Shown one piece after another: positions 8,677-15,981 of a stretch of 34,065 bases of DNA. How positions within the stretch are numbered: position 1 is the first letter of the stretch; every line of letters begins with the position of its first letter. This DNA is from Cyclobacteriaceae bacterium (lineage in GTDB: Bacteria > Bacteroidota > Bacteroidia > Cytophagales > Cyclobacteriaceae), in assembly GCA_947458475.1 (NCBI GenBank), contig CANGZP010000019.1, positions 1 through 34,065 of the forward strand. The letters are read 5' to 3'. The translations under genes and the position numbers were made by a program. A model generated the notes under the pieces. It saw only the letters and a list, made by a program, of their open reading frames with translations, did no database searches and was not told the origin of the DNA.

Positions 8677-9561
8677 TTAAACTCGATTTTTTTGAAATTC
8701 TATTCCTAGCTCTTCCCAGCCATAGGCAGCGGTAGCGCAGGCCTCCTGAAGTAGGGGATAAGCTGCCAAAAGTTCCTTTGCAGGGGCAAAACTACTCTGG
8801 TACGCGGCCAAAGCCCCGGCTTTTTGCTCCAAGGCATCGTTGGATGCCAGTACTTTTTTCAAATCTTCCAGGTACTGGGCACCCATAAATGGCACGAGCA
8901 GTCGCCATACTTCTGGCATCACCGCTCTTCCGGCTGCCCAGCGCTCGTGCGCAAAATCGGTGGCCATGGCTGCAAGCGCCGAATTGCGTCGCTCATCTAG
9001 CTGCTGAATCTGGTAAAGCGGGCGCTGCATGAAAATGGCTTTGAGGACCAGCTGGTTCCAGTTGGCCTCCGGAAAAAAGCGCGCAGGATAGGGATTATTG
9101 AGGGCGATAGCATCAAAGACCAGCGACATGTTGGTGCGGCACCCTTCGATGGCCCGTGGTACGAGGTCTTCCGCAAAAGGCAATAGGGGCAGCGCGGCAT
9201 ACAAGGCCTGCTGTTCGTACATATCTGCCGTTTCAAAAAGTTGCTGCACAGTGGTCATCCAAGGGGTTTTTTCTTGGGGCAGCTGAAGTAATAGAAAGGT
9301 GCGGGCAGCCTGCAAAGTATCCCAATGGCTCAGGGAAAACGGGAGCATGCCGGATTCCTCCAAAGAAAGTGTGCCCAGAGCTGGTGAAAGCGTTTCTTTT
9401 TTAAAGTGTCGGGAAGCCTTGGAGAAGGCTAAAAAAAAGGCGTTCGGGCTAGTCGAATGGGTAATTTTTTGGGCTTGTTCGGCTAGCCAAGCAAGCGCTT
9501 CGGGGCCTGAGTTGTCTGCTAGGGCCTTTTTTAGGGTTTCTTGAACTGCTGCTTTCGCCAT
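8677..9561 (-). CDS. eboA: EboA-like protein (function unknown)
   Basis: First gene of the ebo cluster, 294 residues, rich in Ala, Leu and Gln and predicted by eye to be mostly alpha-helical, resembling a helical-repeat adaptor. No catalytic motif, signal peptide or membrane segment is evident. The assignment rests mainly on position, length and composition: EboA-domain proteins of about 250-300 residues precede eboB in this cluster elsewhere. A central stretch with NPYPARFFP and NQLVLKAIFMQRPLYQIQ fits the conserved part of the family as I remember it. The ATG at 9559-9561 is preceded on its strand by a purine-rich GGGAGG, one of the few SD-like sites in the window. The operon promoter should lie in 9562-9651. 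Confidence 0.8.
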   Translation of the reverse strand: MAKAAVQETLKKALADNSGPEALAWLAEQAQKITHSTSPNAFFLAFSKASRHFKKETLSPALGTLSLEESGMLPFSLSHWDTLQAARTFLLLQLPQEKTPWMTTVQQLFETADMYEQQALYAALPLLPFAEDLVPRAIEGCRTNMSLVFDAIALNNPYPARFFPEANWNQLVLKAIFMQRPLYQIQQLDERRNSALAAMATDFAHERWAAGRAVMPEVWRLLVPFMGAQYLEDLKKVLASNDALEQKAGALAAYQSSFAPAKELLAAYPLLQEACATAAYGWEELGIEFQKNRV

Positions 9562-9651
9562 GGGAGGAGGGATCTTGGGTATTGTTACGTAAAGAAACTG
9601 GAAGCGAAAGAAAAATCCATCCTGTTTTAGACAAATGGAGGAAAAAAAGTG

Positions 9652-9679
9652 GTCAACAGTCGACGGTCAACAGACGACA
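9652..9679 (+). repeat. Degenerate heptad array, GTCAACA type
   Basis: Four consecutive 7-bp units, GTCAACA, GTCGACG, GTCAACA and GACGACA, in exact phase. It lies in the 300-bp divergent gap between eboA and the M28 peptidase. The same GTCNACN type recurs at 11411 and 32276. Confidence 0.75.
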
Positions 9680-9718
9680 GCCGTGGCGGTATATGAATAG
9701 GATTAGAATCCATACTTC

Positions 9719-9790
9719 GTACTTGGCCTGCCCGCCGCGGCGGGTACTTGGTACATTGTACTTTAGTCTGTTAGCCGTTGACCGACTTTT
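9719..9790 (+). repeat. Degenerate heptad array, GTACNNN type, interrupted by a GC palindrome
   Basis: The units are GTACTTG (9719), then an 18-bp GC-rich interruption, then GTACTTG (9744), GTACATT and GTACTTT. A second short run, GTTAGCC then GTTGACC, follows at 9770-9783. Without the interruption the GTAC units are a continuous 7-bp series. The rest of the 9562-9861 gap shows no gene. Confidence 0.75.
9726..9743 (+). repeat. 18-bp GC-rich palindromic unit inserted in a heptad array
   Basis: The inserted unit is GCCTGCCCGCCGCGGCGG. With the following G it contains the perfect 14-bp palindrome CCCGCCGCGGCGGG at 9731-9744. It is flanked by two copies of GTACTTGG (9719-9726 and 9744-9751, each sharing an edge base with the unit). 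Closely related 18-nt units are in the superoxide dismutase gene at 32806-32841. Confidence 0.7.
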
Positions 9791-9834
9791 CCGAATTATC
9801 CACCAGCGGCTTCAACAAATTTGAAGTTAATTCC

Positions 9835-9842
9835 TAGATTTA
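9835..9842 (+). promoter_or_regulatory. Possible -7 box upstream of the M28 peptidase
   Basis: TAGATTTA matches the Bacteroidota -7 consensus TAnnTTTG except at the last base and lies 19 bp before the ATG at 9862. No TTG is seen at the expected -33 distance, so this is weak. Confidence 0.3.
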
Positions 9843-9861
9843 GAAATTAAACGATCTCGCT

Positions 9862-11406
9862 ATGAAAATCCGTAACAGTTGGTACTTCGGGCTTGTGTTT
9901 TTTGTTGCCGTACAAGTACAGGCACAAAATCCGGTCATCGATGCCATCATCAAAGAAGCAACCGAAAATTCCAAACTAGAAGTTCTTGCCCATGAAATCC
10001 TAGATGGAGTCGGCCCACGATTGGTTGGCTCCCCACAAATGCAAAAGGCCCATGACTTAGCCGTGACCACCTACCAGAGTTGGGGCATCCCTGCCCGCAA
10101 CGAAAAGTGGGGCGAATGGAGAGGCTGGGAAAGAGGTATCACCCACCTAGACATGGTAGCCCCTTGGACCAAATCCTTGGCCGGCACCCAATTGGCTTGG
10201 AGCCCCTCCTCTCCGCAAGGAGGTGTAAAAGGGGAAGTGGTCATTCTTCCAGAGTTTGCCGACTCGCTGGCATTTCAAAAGTGGTTGCCAACTGTCAAAG
10301 GCAAGTACGTGATGATCTCCATGCCTCAGCTTACAGGCCGCCCCGATTACAACTGGGACGAATACGGCACGCCAGAATCCATTGAAAAATTGAAGAAAGA
10401 CCGCACCGCCCTCAATGCCTCTTGGACCAAGCGCCTCCAGGCCACTGGCAAAAGTCGCAATCAATTGCCTATTGCCCTTGAAAATGCAGGTGCAGCAGGC
10501 ATCTTGACCTCCTACTGGTCTAGCGCCTTTGGTGCCAACAAGATTTTTTCTGCCTCCACCAAAAAGGTTCCTACCGTAGATATTTCCTTGGAAGACTATG
10601 GCATGCTGTACCGATTGGCTGAAAGTGGTAAGAAACCAATGCTACACCTCAATGCCCAATCCAAAGAAACAGGCATGCAACCGACCTACAATACCGTCGC
10701 TGAAATCAAGGGAAGTACAAAACCAGACGAATACGTGATGCTATCTGCACACTTTGACTCTTGGGATGGAGGCACTGGCGCTACGGATAATGGTACCGGC
10801 ACCATCTTGATGATGGAAGTGATGCGCGTCTTGAAGCAAGTGTATCCTAACCCAAAGCGTACCATCCTAGTCGGACACTGGGGATCCGAGGAACAAGGAC
10901 TCAATGGCTCGCGTGCCTTCGTAGAAGATCATCCTGAGATGATCTCTAAGATTCAAGCGCTCTTCAACCAGGACAATGGAACGGGCCGCATCGCCAATAT
11001 CTCCGGTCAAGGCTATGTGGATAGCTACGAATACCTGGGCCGTTGGCTCAACAAGGTGCCAAGAAACATCACCAAAGACTTGAAAACCGAGTTTCCTGGC
11101 AACCCAGGGGCGGGAGGTACAGACCACGTTTCCTTTGTAGCAGCGGGCGTGCCGGCCTTCAACTTGAGTGCCTTGCCTTGGAGCTATTCCAACTACACCT
11201 GGCACACCAACTTGGACACCTACGACAAGATTATTTTTGACGACGTGCGTCAAAATGTGATCCTCACCGCCATCCTCGTGTACATGGCCTGCGAAGAAGA
11301 AACCATGGTATCCCGTGAGCAGCGCATTCCTATCAATGCCCGCACTGGCGAACCGGCAGAATGGCCAGGCAAAAGATCTCCAACAAGAAAAGGAGGGGTA
11401 AATTAA
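9862..11406 (+). CDS. Secreted M28-family zinc metallopeptidase (carboxypeptidase Q/PGCP-like)
   Basis: A 514-residue exported aminopeptidase/carboxypeptidase. The N-terminal 22 residues form a signal peptide (Lys-Arg, hydrophobic core, VQAQ cleavage region). A PA-like insert domain spans about 120-270. The M28 di-zinc site is complete: His297 and Asp299 in LSAHFDSWDGG, the bridging Asp309 in ATDNGTG, Glu343-Glu344 in GSEEQG, Asp371 in FNQDNGTG and His448 in WHTNLDTYD. It presumably trims peptides in the periplasm or outside the cell. The gene is monocistronic, flanked by repeat-rich DNA on both sides and followed by a strong terminator at 11512. The C-terminal 30 residues are basic and Pro/Arg-rich, without a T9SS sorting domain. 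Confidence 0.94.
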   Translation: MKIRNSWYFGLVFFVAVQVQAQNPVIDAIIKEATENSKLEVLAHEILDGVGPRLVGSPQMQKAHDLAVTTYQSWGIPARNEKWGEWRGWERGITHLDMVAPWTKSLAGTQLAWSPSSPQGGVKGEVVILPEFADSLAFQKWLPTVKGKYVMISMPQLTGRPDYNWDEYGTPESIEKLKKDRTALNASWTKRLQATGKSRNQLPIALENAGAAGILTSYWSSAFGANKIFSASTKKVPTVDISLEDYGMLYRLAESGKKPMLHLNAQSKETGMQPTYNTVAEIKGSTKPDEYVMLSAHFDSWDGGTGATDNGTGTILMMEVMRVLKQVYPNPKRTILVGHWGSEEQGLNGSRAFVEDHPEMISKIQALFNQDNGTGRIANISGQGYVDSYEYLGRWLNKVPRNITKDLKTEFPGNPGAGGTDHVSFVAAGVPAFNLSALPWSYSNYTWHTNLDTYDKIIFDDVRQNVILTAILVYMACEEETMVSREQRIPINARTGEPAEWPGKRSPTRKGGVN

Positions 11407-11410
11407 AGTG

Positions 11411-11445
11411 GTCAACCGTCCACAGTTCACGGTCGACCGCTAACT
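11411..11445 (+). repeat. Degenerate heptad array, GTCNACN type
   Basis: Five units in exact 7-bp phase: GTCAACC, GTCCACA, GTTCACG, GTCGACC and GCTAACT. It starts 5 bp after the M28 peptidase stop codon and is related to the arrays at 9652 and 32276. Confidence 0.72.
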
Positions 11446-11511
11446 GAATTGAACCTCAAAATTTGTTCTATTTAGTTACTGGTAAAGAACTAGAGAACAG
11501 TACAGTGTACT

Positions 11512-11546
11512 AAAAAAGGCTGCTCAGATATTGGGCAGCCTTTTTT
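11512..11546 (+). terminator. Rho-independent terminator, probably bidirectional
   Basis: Six A, then GGCTGCTC, a 7-nt loop AGATATT, GGGCAGCC, then six T. The eight-pair stem with one G-T wobble, flanked by A and T tracts on opposite sides, can end transcription from the M28 gene and also minus-strand read-through coming from the phosphatase at 12017. Confidence 0.88.
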
Positions 11547-11568
11547 GTAATTAGGTTTTCGTGGTGAA

Positions 11569-11655
11569 TTGACCTACCGGAGGCAGGTTAACCTACCGGA
11601 GGCAGGTTGACCTACCGGAGGCAGGTTGACCTACCGGAGGCAGGTTGACCTACCG
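11569..11655 (+). repeat. 19-bp tandem repeat, four units plus a partial fifth
   Basis: The unit TTGACCTACCGGAGGCAGG occurs at 11569, 11588 (TTAACC variant), 11607 and 11626, and its first 11 bp again at 11645. There the sequence switches into a palindrome with CCGCGG. Each unit contains an imperfect dyad CCTACC-GGA-GGCAGG, so every copy could fold. Confidence 0.93.
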
Positions 11656-11663
11656 CGGTAGTT

Positions 11664-11683
11664 CAACCCGCCTTTGCGGGTTG
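11664..11683 (+). repeat. Short hairpin, 8-bp stem
   Basis: CAACCCGC, loop CTTT, GCGGGTTG: a perfect 8-bp stem directly following the imperfect palindrome that ends the 19-bp array. Confidence 0.75.
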
Positions 11684-11706
11684 TGCGGAATACGCTACCC
11701 ATTTTA

Positions 11707-11743
11707 CCCCGGGTTTACCTGCCGTTGGCAGGTAAACCCGGGG
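11707..11743 (+). repeat. Long perfect hairpin, 17-bp stem and 3-nt loop
   Basis: The left arm CCCCGGGTTTACCTGCC is exactly complementary to positions 11727-11743 around the loop GTT. No T tract follows, so it is not a typical terminator. The inner CCTGCC/GGCAGG echoes the other palindromes of this region. Confidence 0.9.
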
Positions 11744-11756
11744 CTATGCAAGATTT

Positions 11757-12010
11757 GATCCGCCTTAGCGGATCCTTACTCGAGACAATTTTGGTGCACA
11801 TAGGTTGTCCCTTTTTTTACCAATAACGATTGTCGTTGATTTTGACTAGGATCCGCCACGGGTGACTAATCCACAACCGCGGGCTAATCCACCGCGGGGG
11901 ACTGATCCGCAACTGCGGATCCAACTTTGAATAGCCGCGGGTTGACCTACCGCGGTAGGTCAACCCGTGGATTGAAAAATAAATAGATTTCACAATCCGC
12001 CTCGGCGGAT
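11757..12010 (+). repeat. Cluster of ATCCGC/GCGGAT mini-hairpins
   Basis: Three small stem-loops share the arm ATCCGC: 11757-11774 (GATCCGC, loop CTTA, GCGGATC), 11904-11921 (GATCCGC, loop AACT, GCGGATC) and 11995-12010 (ATCCGCC, loop TC, GGCGGAT). Between them, 11860-11920 carries loose direct repeats of the form GACTAATCCACAACCGCGG, GCTAATCCACCGCGG and GACTGATCCGCAACTGCGG. No gene is seen in 11407-12016. Confidence 0.75.
11935..11970 (+). repeat. Perfect 30-bp palindrome extended by wobble pairing
   Basis: Positions 11938-11967 are a perfect palindrome with half-site CGGGTTGACCTACCG. Three flanking bases on each side extend it with two pairs and one G-T wobble. The half-site contains the start of the 19-bp tandem unit (GTTGACCTACCG), tying both structures to one family. 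Confidence 0.9.
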
Positions 12011-12016
12011 CGAACT

Positions 12017-13252
12017 CTACAGTTTCCCCGCCACCTTCCAGGTGTTTGCACTGTTGTGTTTCCCCACCACCAGCACCTTGAAAAATGATTTTTTAGCCAA
12101 GTCTGGAGGAAGCGCATAGTACTTCGCATCAGAAGGCACCTCCCCTAGGAAAAAATACTCGTCCCGACCACCCTCGGCAAAATGATCCGTTGGACTCCAA
12201 TAAACTGCAAGAGTCTCGGATAGGGCTCCTGGAACCCAGGTGATGGTTTGGTTTTTACCCTTGCCTTGCAACCCAAGCTGGCTTACCGAAATGGGGCCTG
12301 TTAGCGGAATCCCATCCAATTCTCTTTCCTGATGCTCTGGAACTACCAAGTTGTAAAAGCGAAAAAAAGAAGGGAGCAGGTCCACATGAGCCGCTTTCCC
12401 GGAGAAAAAGTGGGGGTTTAAGTCACTGGCATTGGAGGCGATCCACACTTCCCGTTCCGCCTCGCTCTGCCCACCATGGCCTTTGGCATCCGGCTCCTTA
12501 CGACCGTGGTCGGTGGTCACCCAAAGCTGCCAATCTTCCCCTTTTTGTTGCCGCTGCTGAATGGCTTGCCAGATCAAGCCTACCTGCGCATCTGCTTTTT
12601 GGATGGCGGCATCCATTGCGGGACCTCTCCCAAATTTGTGTCCCATGTCGTCGGTGTACTGCAAATACACCCAGGTCAAGTCAGGTCCTTGGCTGCTTAG
12701 GTAAGTTGCCGCCTCTTGGGCCACCTGTTGGTCAATTTGGTGAATGTAGTCCGACTGGGCATCATGGGGGTAGCGTAAGGTATCCAGTTCCAAACCATCC
12801 AATGCCCGGTCTAACTTCAAGTAGCCTGTTTGAGGCAGATTTTCCCCCAGCAGTTTGGTACGATTGTCCTGCCAGGTAGAAAAAATAGCGATCTTGGCAT
12901 CTGGTCGAGCTTCTTTGAGGTAGCGGAAAATCGTCCAGTACTGGTAGTTGGGGGCTTCAATTCCATTGCCCCAAACCTGGTGCTTATTCGCCCAAGTACC
13001 TGTCAATATCGAATTGTAGCCGACGGCAGATATGGTGGGCGATTCGGAATAGCCTCCCTTCTGGCCTCCAGTGTAGGCGCGCGCATAGCCTCCCTGACTG
13101 GCAATTTGGTCCAAATTGGGAGTGGCCACCCGCTCCAAATCCTGGGCAGGAATGCCATCTAGAATGATGAAAACGAGCTTTTTCTGTTGCCCCACTGCCG
13201 CGGTGCTACACAGGACTAGAATAGAAACTAGGGCTAAAGCTAGGGTTCGCAT
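12017..13252 (-). CDS. Secreted alkaline phosphatase/phosphodiesterase-superfamily enzyme
   Basis: A 411-residue exported phosphatase or nucleotide pyrophosphatase-like enzyme with an intact metal site: Asp32 in FIILDG, nucleophile region SPTISAVGYNSILTG, Asp201 and His205 in YTDDMGHKFG, Asp248-His249 in TTDHG and His259 in GHGG. The nucleophile position aligns with Ser75 rather than the Thr common in ENPP-type enzymes. The first 22 residues form a signal peptide; I chose the ATG at 13250-13252 because an upstream extension to 13366 would put charged residues before it. It is divergent from the S9 peptidase with a 56-bp gap. It makes a useful contrast with EboF in this window, which has a degenerate site. 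Confidence 0.9.
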   Translation of the reverse strand: MRTLALALVSILVLCSTAAVGQQKKLVFIILDGIPAQDLERVATPNLDQIASQGGYARAYTGGQKGGYSESPTISAVGYNSILTGTWANKHQVWGNGIEAPNYQYWTIFRYLKEARPDAKIAIFSTWQDNRTKLLGENLPQTGYLKLDRALDGLELDTLRYPHDAQSDYIHQIDQQVAQEAATYLSSQGPDLTWVYLQYTDDMGHKFGRGPAMDAAIQKADAQVGLIWQAIQQRQQKGEDWQLWVTTDHGRKEPDAKGHGGQSEAEREVWIASNASDLNPHFFSGKAAHVDLLPSFFRFYNLVVPEHQERELDGIPLTGPISVSQLGLQGKGKNQTITWVPGALSETLAVYWSPTDHFAEGGRDEYFFLGEVPSDAKYYALPPDLAKKSFFKVLVVGKHNSANTWKVAGKL

Positions 13253-13308
13253 CTTGGTTTTTTTTAGAAATAAAAGAGAATTTGTACCTTTTACCAAAAC
13301 CTGCTCCC

Positions 13309-15381
13309 ATGAAAAATTTCCTGCTTCTCCTTTCTGTCCTTTTTTGCTCCTTCCAGGGAATGGCACAGCAACTCAGTGACTACCTCTCGGCTGCATTTCC
13401 TACCCACATGACTGCGGCTGCGGACGGCAAAGCGGTGGCTTGGGTGCTCAACGACAAAGGAGAGCGCAATGTATTTTATGCCAAAGCCCCCAATTATGAG
13501 GCGCAGCAGCTGACGCAGTACAAAGGAGACCAAGGCGTGGATCTGGGTCCTTTGGTTTTTTCTCCCGATGGCAGCACCTTGCTAGTCGTTCGCGGGAATC
13601 CCAAAAACTCCTCCGGCTATGCGGCCAATCCGGCCCAACTGCAGGAAAACACCCAAAAGAAAATTCATGTGGTCGAACTCCAAACGGGAAAAAGTCGGGA
13701 GTTTTCGGTGGGCGCCTCCCCTGTATTTAGCCCAGACGGCAAGCAGGTCGCATTTTTGCAAGGCGGGGAAGTATACTTAAAAGCACTGTCCGACAGCAGC
13801 GGGCAACTAGGCAAGCCCCTGTTTATTGCCAGAGGCACCTCCTCCAACCTGGCCTTTTCTCCAGATGGATCTCACCTAGCCTTTGTATCGGCACGCACCG
13901 ACCATTCCTTTGTAGGCCTTTGGAATTTTGCGAAAAAGAGCCTCCACTTTTCAGAAACGAGTTTGGACCACGACAGCTACCCCGCCTGGAGCCCAGATGG
14001 CACCCAGCTGGCCTACTTGCGCGTACCCAACATCCTGAATCACCTTCCCTTCACCTCCTTGACCGAAGCCAATCCCTGGAGTATACGCGTCCTTCAAGTC
14101 GCAACTATGACGGCAGAGGAAGTGTGGCGGGCCGATGCGGGCCGAGGCTCCGTGCTAGTAGAAGACCTGCCAGCATCCTCAGAGCGCCTCTGGTGGACGC
14201 CCGATGGGCAATTGGTCTTTCCTTGGGAGAAAAATAACTGGATGCAGCTCTATGCCGTTCACCCAAAAACAAAGCAGGTGAAGCTCCTCAGTCCAGGGGA
14301 AGGACAAGTCGAATGGGTGCAAACTTCCTACACCAAGAAAGAGCTCCTCGTCACACACAACATTGGAAATATTGATCGACGTCAGGTGTCGCTGCTCGAC
14401 TTATCCACATTGGAAATGAAACTTCTTTCCAATCCAGAAAGCATCTCTTGGGCACCGGTAGCGGTAGAGAAGGGATGGGCTTGTTTCGAGTCCAACTGGA
14501 ATCAGCCAGGCTGGCCTATCCTTCATCTTTCGGGGAGCAGTAAACTGCTGGCAGAAGCGCTCTTCCCTAAGGAATTTCCAAAGACCTTCAGCAAGCCAGA
14601 AGCACTCACGATACAGGCAAAAGATGGATTCAAATCCTCCGCTCAGTTGTTTTTACCGCCCAACTACGACCCCAAGAAAAAGTACCCTGCCGTCATTTTC
14701 CTTCACGGAGGCAGCCGTAGGCAAATGCTTTTGGGCTACAACTATGGGATCTATTATTCCCATACCTATGGCGCACAACAATACTTTGCTTCCCAAGGCT
14801 ACATTGCTTTGACCCTCAACTACCGCAGCGGAATCGGCTATGGAATGGACTTTAGGGAAGAGAAAAACTTCGGCGCAGGGGGTGCCAGCGAGGTACAGGA
14901 TGTCTTGGCCGCAGCAGACTATTTGGCTTCTCGATCCGACGTGGATGCTAGCCGAATTGCCCCCTGGGGAGGAAGCTATGGAGGATATTTGACTGCGCAT
15001 GCGCTGACACAAGCTCCTGAAAAGTTCCATGTCGGCGTCGACATCCATGGGGTCCACAATTGGAACAAGGACATTCCGGTCTTTGCTCCCTGGTATGCCC
15101 CCGAGAAGTTTCCAGAGATGGCCGATTTGGCTTTTCGTTCCTCTCCCATGGCTCATGTGGAAAACTGGGAGGATCCCGTATTGCTCATCCATGGAGATGA
15201 CGACCGCAACGTGCTCTTTTCTGAAAGTGTGGAGCTAGCAGAAGTATTGCGGAAGAAGGGAGTGTACGTGGAGCAATTGGTCTTCCCGGATGAGGTACAT
15301 GCTTTCTTACTTCACCAAAACTGGGTGAAAGCCTTTGAGGCAACCTACCGATTTATTACCAAACATTCTTTGGAAAAATAA
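13309..15381 (+). CDS. Secreted S9-family (prolyl oligopeptidase/DPP-like) serine peptidase
   Basis: A 690-residue exported peptidase. Residues 1-20 form a signal peptide ending near MAQQ. About residues 30-390 hold PD40/beta-propeller repeats with recurrent FSPDG and WSPDG motifs. The C-terminal alpha/beta hydrolase domain carries the triad: Ser556 in GGSYGGY, Asp632 in HGDDDRNV and His664 in DEVHAF. FLHGGSRR supplies the oxyanion region. It likely releases dipeptides or acyl amino acids from periplasmic peptides. An alternative TTG at 13282 would precede the signal peptide and was rejected. Confidence 0.94.
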   Translation: MKNFLLLLSVLFCSFQGMAQQLSDYLSAAFPTHMTAAADGKAVAWVLNDKGERNVFYAKAPNYEAQQLTQYKGDQGVDLGPLVFSPDGSTLLVVRGNPKNSSGYAANPAQLQENTQKKIHVVELQTGKSREFSVGASPVFSPDGKQVAFLQGGEVYLKALSDSSGQLGKPLFIARGTSSNLAFSPDGSHLAFVSARTDHSFVGLWNFAKKSLHFSETSLDHDSYPAWSPDGTQLAYLRVPNILNHLPFTSLTEANPWSIRVLQVATMTAEEVWRADAGRGSVLVEDLPASSERLWWTPDGQLVFPWEKNNWMQLYAVHPKTKQVKLLSPGEGQVEWVQTSYTKKELLVTHNIGNIDRRQVSLLDLSTLEMKLLSNPESISWAPVAVEKGWACFESNWNQPGWPILHLSGSSKLLAEALFPKEFPKTFSKPEALTIQAKDGFKSSAQLFLPPNYDPKKKYPAVIFLHGGSRRQMLLGYNYGIYYSHTYGAQQYFASQGYIALTLNYRSGIGYGMDFREEKNFGAGGASEVQDVLAAADYLASRSDVDASRIAPWGGSYGGYLTAHALTQAPEKFHVGVDIHGVHNWNKDIPVFAPWYAPEKFPEMADLAFRSSPMAHVENWEDPVLLIHGDDDRNVLFSESVELAEVLRKKGVYVEQLVFPDEVHAFLLHQNWVKAFEATYRFITKHSLEK

Positions 15382-15450
15382 GCAGTTATCCACAGCTAGC
15401 CGCCTTGTAAAAATAGCACTACCGTTTGTCGGCCCACGCTTAAGGCGGTT

Positions 15451-15981
15451 TTACTCTTTTATCAAAGATTCTACCGCCTCAATAGCTGTGCTCAACCTTT
15501 CAGCTTTTTCTCCAGAGATAAGGACCCAAGGAAATCCACTCGCTTTGCTGAGTTGCTGGTAGAATTCAAAAAAATGCTGCCGCATCTCCAATTCCGGATG
15601 CTCTCGGAGCGGATCCTCCTGCCAAGGAAGATCGGGAGCACATAGAAGAATGAGGTCGTAGGTTCGTCGGGCGATTTCCTCCAGCACCCAAGGATCTACT
15701 TTCCCAAAGCGGTGCTGGGACCAGACCTGAATCACCCGTAGGTCGGTATCGCAAAAAAGGAAGCGGGTAGCAGTTAGTGCCAACTCGTCTTCAAGATTCA
15801 TCTGTTGCTTACCGATTTGAAGCAGGTCCTCGTAGGTGTAGGGACGATCTAATTTTTCCAAGTACTCCCGGGCCACTTCAGGTACCCAGGGATCCGCATA
15901 GTGCAGGGCCAACTTCTCAGCCAAAGTGCTCTTGCCCGTGGACTCAGGGCCCAAAATCAGAATTCGCTTAGACATGGGCAT
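15451..15981 (-). CDS. NadR-type P-loop kinase (probable nicotinamide riboside kinase)
   Basis: A 176-residue P-loop protein resembling the C-terminal kinase domain of NadR, without the N-terminal regulatory and adenylyltransferase domains. Walker A is GPESTGKST (residues 11-19), then VPEVAREYLEKL, the kinase motif FCDTDLRVIQVW, and LLCAPDLPWQEDPLRE in the lid region. It probably phosphorylates nicotinamide riboside to NMN. Its ATG overlaps the end of pnuC by 14 bases (a second ATG at 15975 overlaps by 8), so import and phosphorylation are translationally linked. Confidence 0.9.
   Translation of the reverse strand: MPMSKRILILGPESTGKSTLAEKLALHYADPWVPEVAREYLEKLDRPYTYEDLLQIGKQQMNLEDELALTATRFLFCDTDLRVIQVWSQHRFGKVDPWVLEEIARRTYDLILLCAPDLPWQEDPLREHPELEMRQHFFEFYQQLSKASGFPWVLISGEKAERLSTAIEAVESLIKE

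Noticed and set aside
9562-12016. CRISPR array at the tandem repeats
   Set aside because: The 19-bp units are directly contiguous with no unique spacers, and no cas gene is nearby.
13253-13308. Promoter boxes in the phosphatase/S9 peptidase divergent gap
   Set aside because: A TTG and an AATTTG string are present, but the best -7 candidate mismatches both bases of the TA and cannot be called.
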